NCBI GenBank assembly: GCA_964551445.1
Contig: CAZKCG010000003.1
Location: forward strand, 1-64,000
Length of the DNA: 64,000 nt
Reading direction: 5' to 3'
DNA from: DAOPXV01 sp964551445
GTDB lineage: Bacteria > Muiribacteriota > UBA9980
Below, piece after piece: positions 29,048 through 37,573 of the stretch; the stretch's first letter is position 1; each line of letters opens with the position of its first letter. The translations under genes and the position numbers were made by a program. The notes beneath the pieces were generated by a model that had not been told where the DNA came from, searched no databases, and was given only the letters and a program-made list of their open reading frames with translations.

Positions 29048-30406
29048 ATGAACTTTTTCGGTACGGACGGCATTCGCGGGGTCGCAAATATTCATCCTCT
29101 GACGCCTGAATTCGCGATGAGAATAGCGATCGCCGCGTCAAGAGTAATAGCCGATGAAAATAAAAAACTCGTGGTCATAGGCGCCGACACGCGCCGCTCG
29201 TCGAATATGCTCTCTTATGCGTCGGGCGCGGCTTTGATGTCGATGGGCTTCGACGTTTTAAACCTTGAAGTGATACCGACCGCGGGCCTTTCATGGATCA
29301 CGAAGAAACTCGGCGCCGCTTTCGGCATAATGATCTCGGCGTCTCATAATCCTTACTGGGACAACGGTATAAAAATTTTTTCAGGCGACGGCTACAAACT
29401 TTCCGAAGAGACCGAAATGAAGATCGAAAAAGAGCTTTTTAACGAAGGCCCCGACCGCCCGACCCACGAACGGATCGGATGCGTCGTAAGACAGAATTCA
29501 TTCATAGTCGATCCCGTTACCGAATACGCCGAATACGTGGCGTCTTTGATCGAAAGATCTCACCCCGGGGACGGCAAAAAGAAACTCAAGGTAGTCCTCG
29601 ACGGCGCGAACGGAGCAGCTTCATACCTTATAAAACGGGTCTTTTCAGAAAGGTTCACCGTCGTTTCGATAAACTGCCAGCCTGACGGCGCGAACATTAA
29701 TTTCAACTGCGGTTCGACGCACCTTGAAAATCTCGCCGCCAGGGTCAAAGAAGAACACGCCAATATAGGCATAGCTTTCGACGGCGATTCGGACCGCGCG
29801 CTTTTCGTGGATGAACACGGAAATATAGTCGACGGCGACTACATAATGGCCATGCTCGCTATAGATCTAAAGGAACGCGGAAAGCTCAAAAACAATCTAG
29901 TGGTAGGAACGGTGATGAGCAACCTCGGCTTCATTCACGCCATGAAAAGTTTAAATATCGAATTTATTTGCACCGCCGTCGGGGACAGGAATGTTTTAAA
30001 CGAAATGATCAAAAACGGCGGCATAATAGGCGGCGAACAGTCCGGCCACATAATAATGCTCGAAGAGAACCACACGGGCGACGGGCTTATAACCGCGGTC
30101 CATATTTTAAATCTTATGAAGCGCACGGGCAAAAAACTTTCGGAGCTTTCGAAGGTCATGAAAAAATATCCGCAGATATTGATAAACGTTCAGGTCGCCG
30201 GCGATAAGAACGCCTACAAAAAAAATGAAAAGATCACGAGTGCAATAACCGAAGCCGAAGACAAGTTTAAAAACCGCGGCAGAGTTCTCATACGGCCTTC
30301 AGGCACTGAAAACCTCGTCCGGGTGATGATAGAGGGCGAAGACAAGAACGAGATAAACGAGTCGGCCGAAAAGATCGCGCGGGTCATCAAAGAAAATAGC
30401 GTATAA
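29048..30406 (+). CDS. glmM: Phosphoglucosamine mutase GlmM
   Basis: 452 residues, normal length. It converts glucosamine-6-phosphate to glucosamine-1-phosphate for UDP-GlcNAc, hence for peptidoglycan and lipopolysaccharide. Landmarks are all in place: FGTDGIRG (4-11), the phosphoserine loop ISASHNP with S99, the metal loop DGDSDR (245-250), the sugar loop GGEQSGH around E330 and the phosphate loop RPSGTEN from R416. The serine-centred SASHNP and GTDGIRG wording favour GlmM over phosphomannomutase. AGGGAG lies about 11 bases upstream. It sits within the envelope block and may have its own promoter. Confidence 0.96.
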   Translation: MNFFGTDGIRGVANIHPLTPEFAMRIAIAASRVIADENKKLVVIGADTRRSSNMLSYASGAALMSMGFDVLNLEVIPTAGLSWITKKLGAAFGIMISASHNPYWDNGIKIFSGDGYKLSEETEMKIEKELFNEGPDRPTHERIGCVVRQNSFIVDPVTEYAEYVASLIERSHPGDGKKKLKVVLDGANGAASYLIKRVFSERFTVVSINCQPDGANINFNCGSTHLENLAARVKEEHANIGIAFDGDSDRALFVDEHGNIVDGDYIMAMLAIDLKERGKLKNNLVVGTVMSNLGFIHAMKSLNIEFICTAVGDRNVLNEMIKNGGIIGGEQSGHIIMLEENHTGDGLITAVHILNLMKRTGKKLSELSKVMKKYPQILINVQVAGDKNAYKKNEKITSAITEAEDKFKNRGRVLIRPSGTENLVRVMIEGEDKNEINESAEKIARVIKENSV

Positions 30407-30591
30407 ACTCTCGGCCCGCGGAAGAATTCGAGCTGAGTCAGTTTGATGCCAGCGGACGGCGCATACATCATCAGCCGGGCGGCCGGAAAAACAAGGATGC
30501 GTTAGCCGCGATACGGCCCCGGACGCCAGGCATTAAAACGGAAACGCCCCCGCCGCGAGGACTTCGGACCGGGTCAAAATTCACAAAAACT

Positions 30592-32034
30592 ATGAAAAAA
30601 TATATTTTAAAAATATCATTAATAATAAATCTGACGCTTGTATTGAGCGCTTTTTTTCCCTGCCCTGCGGCTTTTTCCGCGAAGGACGAAACGCAATTGA
30701 CCTTCTCGGAAAATATAAAGGAACATTTCTTTCTGGGCGACGAGCTTTTCCAGAAGAAAGACTACACGGGCGCGCTCATCGAATACGGCAATATCAGAAA
30801 CATAGACCCGGCCTATATCGAAGGTTATCTCTATCCGGCCAAATGTTATTTCCAGCTTGAAAAATATCTCGAGGCGGGATATTTCGCCGCATATACGCTT
30901 TATCTTGACCCCGCTAACGAAGAAGCGAAAACCATTCTTTCCGACGTAAAAGCAAAAGCGGCCGGGACCGATCTCAAGGACGACGCCCTCACCTATGTGC
31001 TGGGGCCGGGAGAAGATCTTGACAAAGCGGTTTTCAGGGTTTACGGATCGTCTTTATATATGAAGGCGATAGTTGAACAGAACGGCGGAAAAAAAGATCA
31101 GAAACAGGGCGATAAGATAGTTCTGCCGCTTGATTTTTCAATAGTGGAAGGCGTAAAAAAACTCAAGAAATTCGACGGCACCACTTTGAAATACGATCTG
31201 GAGGCGCTCAAAGAAGCTCTGATAGAACAGAAAGAGCGCAATCTCGGCGATGACGCCGAGGGATATTTCAGGATATCGGAAGATTACTTGAAAATAAACC
31301 GTGTCTCTAAGGCCCTCATGGCCTATGAAATGGCCTGCTACCTCGACTCGAAGTTCATACAGAGAATGAATCCGGAAATGATATCGAAGGCGCTTGAAGA
31401 AACCAAAAAGTATATCGATAAAAATCCGAACAGTTCAAACGCTTATTTTTACCTGGCTTTTTCGCAATTCGTACAGGGAAATCACACCGAAGCGCTTTCA
31501 AATTTTTCGTTCTCGATCTCATACGGGCTCAAGGCCGAATATCTGAGCCGCTCTTTCAAATACACTACTCTCTGCAAAAAGAACATAAAAGAGACGGAAG
31601 CCAAAAGGATCGAAAAGGACGCGCTTTTAAAGGCGAGCGCGGACACGTCAAGATCGCAGGCCATGGTCGATGTCATGAAAAAAACGGCGCCGGCCGAAGA
31701 AGATACGAAAACCGAATACAGCAGCAAAAAGCCGGAACCAGCCGATGAAAAAACCGAGGTCAAACCCGAAACGAAGCCCGCCGAAACCGATATGGACGTA
31801 TCGTCGATGACTAAAGAACAAAAGATATATTACTGCTACCAGCAGAGAAAAAAAATAGAGGAAGCGGTATCTAAATACAACGAGAACAATATCATTGAAA
31901 TGAACATGGAAACCTATTCATTACAGCGCCTTCGCGAAAACAACATTTTGAAGGAAGATACGAGATGCCCCGAGGGCGGAGAACTTAAAATGAACCATAA
32001 CGGTTATCTCGAATGCTCCGTTCACGGGCTTTGA
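30592..32034 (+). CDS. Secreted TPR protein with LysM-like segment and C-terminal CP/CSVHG module
   Basis: 480 residues. Signal peptide 1-29 (ending AAFSA), TPR-like repeats (about 35-130), a LysM-like stretch at about 133-183 (VLGPGEDLDKAVFRVYGS...IVLPLDF), more TPR (about 215-345), a Lys/Glu/Pro-rich linker (about 350-400) and a distinct C-terminus. The last ~70 residues are a helix followed by C459-PEGG...ECSVHG with C475. The same helix plus CPxG...CxVH ending is seen in the minus-strand gene 51841-53385, and resembles the C-terminal part of some pilin-like proteins. A peptidoglycan-associated envelope role is inferred. It precedes dnaE by 38 bases. Confidence 0.78.
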   Translation: MKKYILKISLIINLTLVLSAFFPCPAAFSAKDETQLTFSENIKEHFFLGDELFQKKDYTGALIEYGNIRNIDPAYIEGYLYPAKCYFQLEKYLEAGYFAAYTLYLDPANEEAKTILSDVKAKAAGTDLKDDALTYVLGPGEDLDKAVFRVYGSSLYMKAIVEQNGGKKDQKQGDKIVLPLDFSIVEGVKKLKKFDGTTLKYDLEALKEALIEQKERNLGDDAEGYFRISEDYLKINRVSKALMAYEMACYLDSKFIQRMNPEMISKALEETKKYIDKNPNSSNAYFYLAFSQFVQGNHTEALSNFSFSISYGLKAEYLSRSFKYTTLCKKNIKETEAKRIEKDALLKASADTSRSQAMVDVMKKTAPAEEDTKTEYSSKKPEPADEKTEVKPETKPAETDMDVSSMTKEQKIYYCYQQRKKIEEAVSKYNENNIIEMNMETYSLQRLRENNILKEDTRCPEGGELKMNHNGYLECSVHGL

Positions 32035-32072
32035 TGTAACCTGCGCGCAATAAATTTATTCGAAAGGCAGAC

Positions 32073-35000
32073 ATGATCGATCAGGCCGCGCCGTCCTACG
32101 TTCCGTTGAAATGCCAGACGCATTACAGCATACTGCGCTCGACCGTAAAAGTCGAGGCGCTCATTTCGCACGCCCTGAAAAACAATCATCATTTCCTTGG
32201 AATATGCGACCTGAACACGCTTTCGGGATTTCATGAATTTTACAGGCTCGCCAGAGCGAACGGAATAAAACCCGTCATCGGGGCGACCATAGACGTTTTC
32301 GACGCTCCGCCGCCCGGAGTTAACATGCAAAACGGCGTGAACCACCGTGTCTCGCTCTTATGCAAAAATTATAAGGGGCTTTTGAATCTATTCAAAATAT
32401 TAAATATCGGCCACACGCGGACCAACGGCAGAGACGCGCAGGGGCGCATGAAGTTCCAGGACCGTTTCTTCGTCACGAGCCGCGAGATATTCGAATATAA
32501 CGAAAACTTAATATGCCTTCTGCCGAACGTTTCATCCTTCACGCACAGGCTTTCGGTTATGAAGGCGGGCCTCTGGAGCGACGCCCTGCTTTCGGACTAC
32601 ATAAAGACGTTCGGCGCGGACAGGCTTTATTTTGAGATCTGGAAGGACTCTATCCCGCGCGAGGACGAGGCCAACCTTATGCTTTTAGAGCTCGCCAAAA
32701 AGCGCGGCGTAAAAATAACGGCGGCCACCAACTGCCAGTATCTTTCAAAAGACGAACACGACAAAAGCTTCGCGGCCATCTACGCGTTTCGAAGCGATCT
32801 CACTTTTTTTGACGCCCGGATAAAGGTCGCCGGAACCGGACTTTTTCACTTCAAGAGCTCGGACGAGATGTCTAAAATTTTCTCGCACATAAAAGGCGCG
32901 CTCGAGACCACGCGCGACATAGCTTTCGAGTGCAACGTGGAGCTTCCGGACGCCGGCCCTAAAATGCCCAGATTCGCCGTTCCTCAAGGTTTTTCGGAGG
33001 ACGATTACCTGGCGTTTCAGACGCGCGAGGCGCTTTCTAATTTAAAACCGCCAAATGCCGGAGTTTATTCGGAAAGGCTTGAATACGAACTCGAGATCAT
33101 TAAAAAACTCAATTTTTCGGGATATTTCCTCATCGTCGCCGACATAATCGATCACGCCAGAGCCGTCGAAGTGCCCATAGGCCCGGGCCGCGGCTCGGCC
33201 TGTTCAAGCCTTGTCTGCTATCTTTTAAAAATAACGCGGATCGATCCGGTCAAAAACAAACTCATGTTCGAGCGGTTCATGAACCCGGACAGAGTTAAAA
33301 TGCCAGATATAGACGTTGATTTCGCCTCATCCGGAAGATATAAGATAATCGAATATCTCAGCCTTAAATACGGCCGCAACAACGTCGCCCAGATAATCAC
33401 CTTCAATCACTTCAAACACAAGGCGCTCATGGGCGCGCTTCTAAAGATCCTCGGCACGCCGGAAAAGACCGTTAAAACCATGTCGCTGACGCTTGATACG
33501 GTACTTCGCGAAAATTCCTCGGCAAGTTTCAACGAGTTTTTCATGCGGCTGCCTAAGGAAGTTAAAGCGGACCCGACGCTTTCCAAATTCTGCGAGATCG
33601 CGGCGCCGCTTCTCAACAATATACGCCAGACCTCGATACACGCCGGCGGCCTTATAGTTTCGCCGCTCCCTCTCGACCACAACCTTCCGCTTCACACGCC
33701 GAACGACGAAGTGAGCGTCGCCGCGCTCGATATGAACGCCCTCGAATCGATGGGATATTTAAAGATAGACCTTCTCGGCATCAACGCGCTCGAAAAAATA
33801 GAAGAGGTCAAGAACATGGTCAAAAAGACCAGGGGGCTGGACATAAACATCGACGAGATCGAGGAGAACGATAAAAAGACATTCGAACTGATAAGTTCGG
33901 GCGAGACCTACGGCATTTTTCAGCTCGAGACCAATTTATTTCGAAAATACCTTCCCAGGCTCAAGGTCTCAAACCACGACGAACTCGCCGCGGCGCTCGC
34001 GCTCATCCGCCCGGGCCCCATAAAAGGCATGGTCATCGACCAATACGTTATGCGAAAGGGCGGCGCTAAATTCTCATACTCACTTCCCCGGATGAAGGAC
34101 ATACTCGAAGACACCTACGGCCTCATGATATATCAGGAACAGATCATGATGATAGCGACCTCCATATTCGGCTACAGCTTTTCCGAAGCCGACGTCCTGC
34201 GCGACATAATGTCGAAAAAAAGGGTCGAGCGGATGTACGACGAAAAAGTGGTTTTCATGAAGCGCGCCGCGAAAAAAAAGATCGACGAAAAGACCGCGAT
34301 CGAAGTATTCTCGCTGATCTCGAAATTCGGCGAGTACGGCTTCAATAAAGCCCATTCGGTGGCCTACTCCAGGATCGCCTATATAATGGCTTATCTTATG
34401 GCCAATTTCACGCTTGAATATATGACGGCGCTTTTAAACAGCGACATCAAAAATTCCGGCCCCGAGTTCAACATGAAGATAAACTTCCTGCGCAAAAGAA
34501 AGATACCGGTGAATCCGATCGACGTGAACCATTCGGACCTTTTTTACGCTATCGAAAAAATCGGCGACGCAAGCGGCATCCGGACGGGATTCCTCGTCGT
34601 ACCCGGATTATCGAGCGTTTCGGTGACCGAGATAGTTTCGGAGCGCAATAAGAACGGCCCATATCTTGGCATAGTCGATTTCGCGCAGAGGCTGGTTTCC
34701 GTTTCTTCAAGGCTCAAAATAAATGAAATAGAAGCGCTTGTCGCGGCCGGAGCTTTCGCGGGAATCTCCGAGGGCCGGACGAAAGAGCGCATGATATCGG
34801 ACATCCGCGATATGATCTTCAACAAAAGGCGCGTGAACAAATTCGAGAAAAACGAGGCGGCCGGCCAGACAAGTTTTCTTAATCCGCCCGGCGAATCGGC
34901 CGCAGAGTCCCAGGCGAGCATGTTCATACCGTCGGAAAGCCAGTCCCAGGCCTTTGAACAGCTGAATTTTCAAAAGGACATCTTCAAGCACCTTATCGTA

Positions 35001-35552
35001 TCACCCGTCAAATCATTCTCTGCCGGTGCGCGGGACGCCGACCGCGGAGAGTCTTCAGTTTACGGCCAGATCGTCGATTTCAACCCGGCCGTCATGGAAA
35101 TGACGCTTTCAGACCCTTACGAGCCGTCGGCCTCGATCTTAAAGATCTATGTCCCTGAAAAACTGGCGGCGAAGGTCGCGAAACTTTCAAAAGGCGACGT
35201 GGTCTTCGTCGATTATTCGGCGGAGGACGATAAATTTCCGATAGGCGAAAATAATTCCGGCACGGCGTCAAATAAGATCCTGGTGGCGGACGATATTATC
35301 TCTTATCGTGAAGCTAAGCTTGATTTTAAAGTATATATTAAAATAAACGAACCCGATGTCGATCCAGCGGTTTTTCCGCGAATAAAACATTTGACGGACC
35401 TTCACGCGGGCGAACTGCCGCTTTTTATAAAATCCGGTTCTTTTTTGATAGCCACTAATAAAAAGGTTGATTTTTCCGAAAAATTCATAAGGGATATAAA
35501 TTCAATAGATAAGATCGCGGGAAAAGTTGAAATTTACATTCATTATAAATAA
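32073..35552 (+). CDS. dnaE: DNA polymerase III alpha subunit DnaE
   Basis: 1159 residues, typical for DnaE. The PHP, palm, thumb, finger and C-terminal OB parts are in order. The catalytic aspartates are visible as D414 and D416 in PDIDVDF and D566 in LKIDLLG; GPGRGSACSSLVCYLL is the finger motif. An internal clamp-binding sequence is likely at GQTSFL (from Q932). The PHP domain has lost its metal ligands: the usual HxH is KCQTH (13-17) and the TDH motif reads CDLN, so it should have no proofreading activity. Full length and no imuA/imuB neighbours argue against the error-prone DnaE2 type. AAAGGCAG precedes the ATG. Confidence 0.95.
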   Translation: MIDQAAPSYVPLKCQTHYSILRSTVKVEALISHALKNNHHFLGICDLNTLSGFHEFYRLARANGIKPVIGATIDVFDAPPPGVNMQNGVNHRVSLLCKNYKGLLNLFKILNIGHTRTNGRDAQGRMKFQDRFFVTSREIFEYNENLICLLPNVSSFTHRLSVMKAGLWSDALLSDYIKTFGADRLYFEIWKDSIPREDEANLMLLELAKKRGVKITAATNCQYLSKDEHDKSFAAIYAFRSDLTFFDARIKVAGTGLFHFKSSDEMSKIFSHIKGALETTRDIAFECNVELPDAGPKMPRFAVPQGFSEDDYLAFQTREALSNLKPPNAGVYSERLEYELEIIKKLNFSGYFLIVADIIDHARAVEVPIGPGRGSACSSLVCYLLKITRIDPVKNKLMFERFMNPDRVKMPDIDVDFASSGRYKIIEYLSLKYGRNNVAQIITFNHFKHKALMGALLKILGTPEKTVKTMSLTLDTVLRENSSASFNEFFMRLPKEVKADPTLSKFCEIAAPLLNNIRQTSIHAGGLIVSPLPLDHNLPLHTPNDEVSVAALDMNALESMGYLKIDLLGINALEKIEEVKNMVKKTRGLDINIDEIEENDKKTFELISSGETYGIFQLETNLFRKYLPRLKVSNHDELAAALALIRPGPIKGMVIDQYVMRKGGAKFSYSLPRMKDILEDTYGLMIYQEQIMMIATSIFGYSFSEADVLRDIMSKKRVERMYDEKVVFMKRAAKKKIDEKTAIEVFSLISKFGEYGFNKAHSVAYSRIAYIMAYLMANFTLEYMTALLNSDIKNSGPEFNMKINFLRKRKIPVNPIDVNHSDLFYAIEKIGDASGIRTGFLVVPGLSSVSVTEIVSERNKNGPYLGIVDFAQRLVSVSSRLKINEIEALVAAGAFAGISEGRTKERMISDIRDMIFNKRRVNKFEKNEAAGQTSFLNPPGESAAESQASMFIPSESQSQAFEQLNFQKDIFKHLIVSPVKSFSAGARDADRGESSVYGQIVDFNPAVMEMTLSDPYEPSASILKIYVPEKLAAKVAKLSKGDVVFVDYSAEDDKFPIGENNSGTASNKILVADDIISYREAKLDFKVYIKINEPDVDPAVFPRIKHLTDLHAGELPLFIKSGSFLIATNKKVDFSEKFIRDINSIDKIAGKVEIYIHYK

Positions 35553-35587
35553 ATTATTCAGCGGAACCACTTGAAAGGAAATATAAA

Positions 35588-37573
35588 TTGTTATCGTTTT
35601 TAAAGAAATTCCTGAGAATGAGGAACGTGCCTAAATCGCCGACAAGTCTTGCGATACTTCTGTGTTACGACTCGTATTTCGGGCCGCACGTGAAGGAAGA
35701 CATAAATAAGTTCCTGATACCTATAATCGAGCATATCGGGCGCAATCCGGAAATGAAGCTCAACGTGAAAATTCCGGGCGTGACGCTTTCGGCGATGCTC
35801 TGGTACAACTACAAATTCGTTGAAAAGCTCGTTTCAATGCAGGCTGAAGGCAAACTCGAATTTCTCGGCACGGCGTTCTCGAACTCGGTGCTTCCGCTTT
35901 TCGACAAACAGATAGTCTCCGAACAGATCGTTAAACACAGAGAATACCTCAAATCCATATTCGACGCGCTTCCGCGCGGTTTTTCCTTTCCATATGACGG
36001 TTTTTCAAAGGAGATACTGCCGCTTCTGCACGAGCATGATTTCAAATATTTCATCTGCGAGGACGCGTACTTTGACGCTGCTGCGGTCAAAAGCCTGTCG
36101 GACTGTATCAACAAGCGCGTCAAGATCGGCGACGCCGCCATTTCAAAACTGATATTCGCCCCGCGCAAACTTATTTACGAAAGCAGCGATTTTACGGTTT
36201 TCACCGAATTCACCGAATTTTCGGCGATGCTGAAAAAAACCATACGCGACGGCGCCGAAAAGGTGTTCTATAAGTTCCTCGAGGAATCCCTCGACATATT
36301 CCATTTATTCGACAGGTCTTCTCTCATAACGCTTAAGATAGACGTCTTCGCGATATTTGAAATATGCCATAAAGAGCATATAGATCCCGCCAAAGCCGTC
36401 AAGGTCATTATAAATTTTCTGGACTTCATATCCGAGTGCGAGCATATCGGCATAAATCTTTATGAAAAGTGGTATTCGGAAAGAAGCCAGATGCTCTATG
36501 AGAATAAGAATCAGATCATCTGCTCGTCCGATTTCCGGCGCTACTCGACGCGCGAATATCCCGGCATGCTTGAAAGTTTTTCAGCTGCGCCTGGTACGGA
36601 AGAAAAAATGGAAGCGTTAAAAAATTTCACGACGAAGGTCCACAGCTTTCAAAGAGTTTTTTCGGCGCTTTTAAGGACCGAGCGCGAAAAGATATCGTAT
36701 AACCCTATGATAGATCTTTCAAGGACGCTGGGCCTTTTCTATCAATATTCCTTCGGCGCCCCCGACGAAACCGGGAAGCTCAAGCATTGTCATGATAATT
36801 TCAACAGGCCCGGCGCTCATCTGGGCTATATAAACGAGATGCGCTTAAAAACAAAGGGCGTCTATGTTTCAGATATCAACGGCGATAAAAAAGAAGAGAT
36901 AATGTTCATAAACGATAGAATATTCGTTCTTATGAATGAACAGGGCGAGATGGAGAGTTTCATAAATCTCGCGACCGGGGCCGAAGCCATAAGCACCATA
37001 CCCGCCTGCGTCGATTATTCAAGAAAATCATGCGTGGCCGATCAGCTTTGCTGCGCCGATCATTACAGGCCTTCCGGACGGGAAGGCGCGGGAACGCGTA
37101 TAAAATACGATTACAGGCCGTCTCAGTCGATACTTGTCGGAGCTCAGTTTTTGATGTCCGACAAAAACCTGAAGATCGTCAAAAGCGCTTCGCTTTATAA
37201 CAATACTTTCGTCATAAGATATGTCATTAAAAATATCAGCGGTGATGACCTCGCGATCGATCTGCTGGCTAAATTCGCGTTCGCACCCGATTATCTGTCG
37301 GTCATAAAATACGGAAAGCCGGTCCTCGGATTTTTCGCGGAAGATCACGCGCTCGAGGCCGATAAGAGTTACGAGATAGGCAGTTCCGGTATAGGCGTGG
37401 TCAACAGGCTCAACAACAATTATATCTACATGACGGGTTCGCGCATACTTCCTCAGACCGCGAACACTTCGGTGCTTTTTCATTCATTTGGCATAGAGCT
37501 TGTCTATCCGCTGCAGATGCGGCAGGACGAAGAGGTCAATTTTATTTTAAATATAGTTTTTAACACTCATTGA
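35588..37573 (+). CDS. GH57/4-alpha-glucanotransferase-like protein, probably without the usual catalysis
   Basis: 661 residues, starting at a TTG with AAAGGAA nine bases upstream. The N-terminal ~300 residues follow the GH57 barrel order (LEFLGTAFSNSVLPLFD, then ALPRGFSFPYDGFSKEILPLLHEHDFKYFICEDAYF), and the C-terminal half resembles the beta-rich DUF1926-type domain of GH57 glucanotransferases. However the HxHQP start motif reads LCYDSYFGPH, and the nucleophile segment (usually WLTERVWE) reads FSFPYDGF, so the catalytic glutamate is not recognisable. Either it is a degenerate, perhaps regulatory or binding, member or the similarity is to the fold only. It ends 14 bases inside the convergent rqcH. 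Confidence 0.65.
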   Translation: MLSFLKKFLRMRNVPKSPTSLAILLCYDSYFGPHVKEDINKFLIPIIEHIGRNPEMKLNVKIPGVTLSAMLWYNYKFVEKLVSMQAEGKLEFLGTAFSNSVLPLFDKQIVSEQIVKHREYLKSIFDALPRGFSFPYDGFSKEILPLLHEHDFKYFICEDAYFDAAAVKSLSDCINKRVKIGDAAISKLIFAPRKLIYESSDFTVFTEFTEFSAMLKKTIRDGAEKVFYKFLEESLDIFHLFDRSSLITLKIDVFAIFEICHKEHIDPAKAVKVIINFLDFISECEHIGINLYEKWYSERSQMLYENKNQIICSSDFRRYSTREYPGMLESFSAAPGTEEKMEALKNFTTKVHSFQRVFSALLRTEREKISYNPMIDLSRTLGLFYQYSFGAPDETGKLKHCHDNFNRPGAHLGYINEMRLKTKGVYVSDINGDKKEEIMFINDRIFVLMNEQGEMESFINLATGAEAISTIPACVDYSRKSCVADQLCCADHYRPSGREGAGTRIKYDYRPSQSILVGAQFLMSDKNLKIVKSASLYNNTFVIRYVIKNISGDDLAIDLLAKFAFAPDYLSVIKYGKPVLGFFAEDHALEADKSYEIGSSGIGVVNRLNNNYIYMTGSRILPQTANTSVLFHSFGIELVYPLQMRQDEEVNFILNIVFNTH

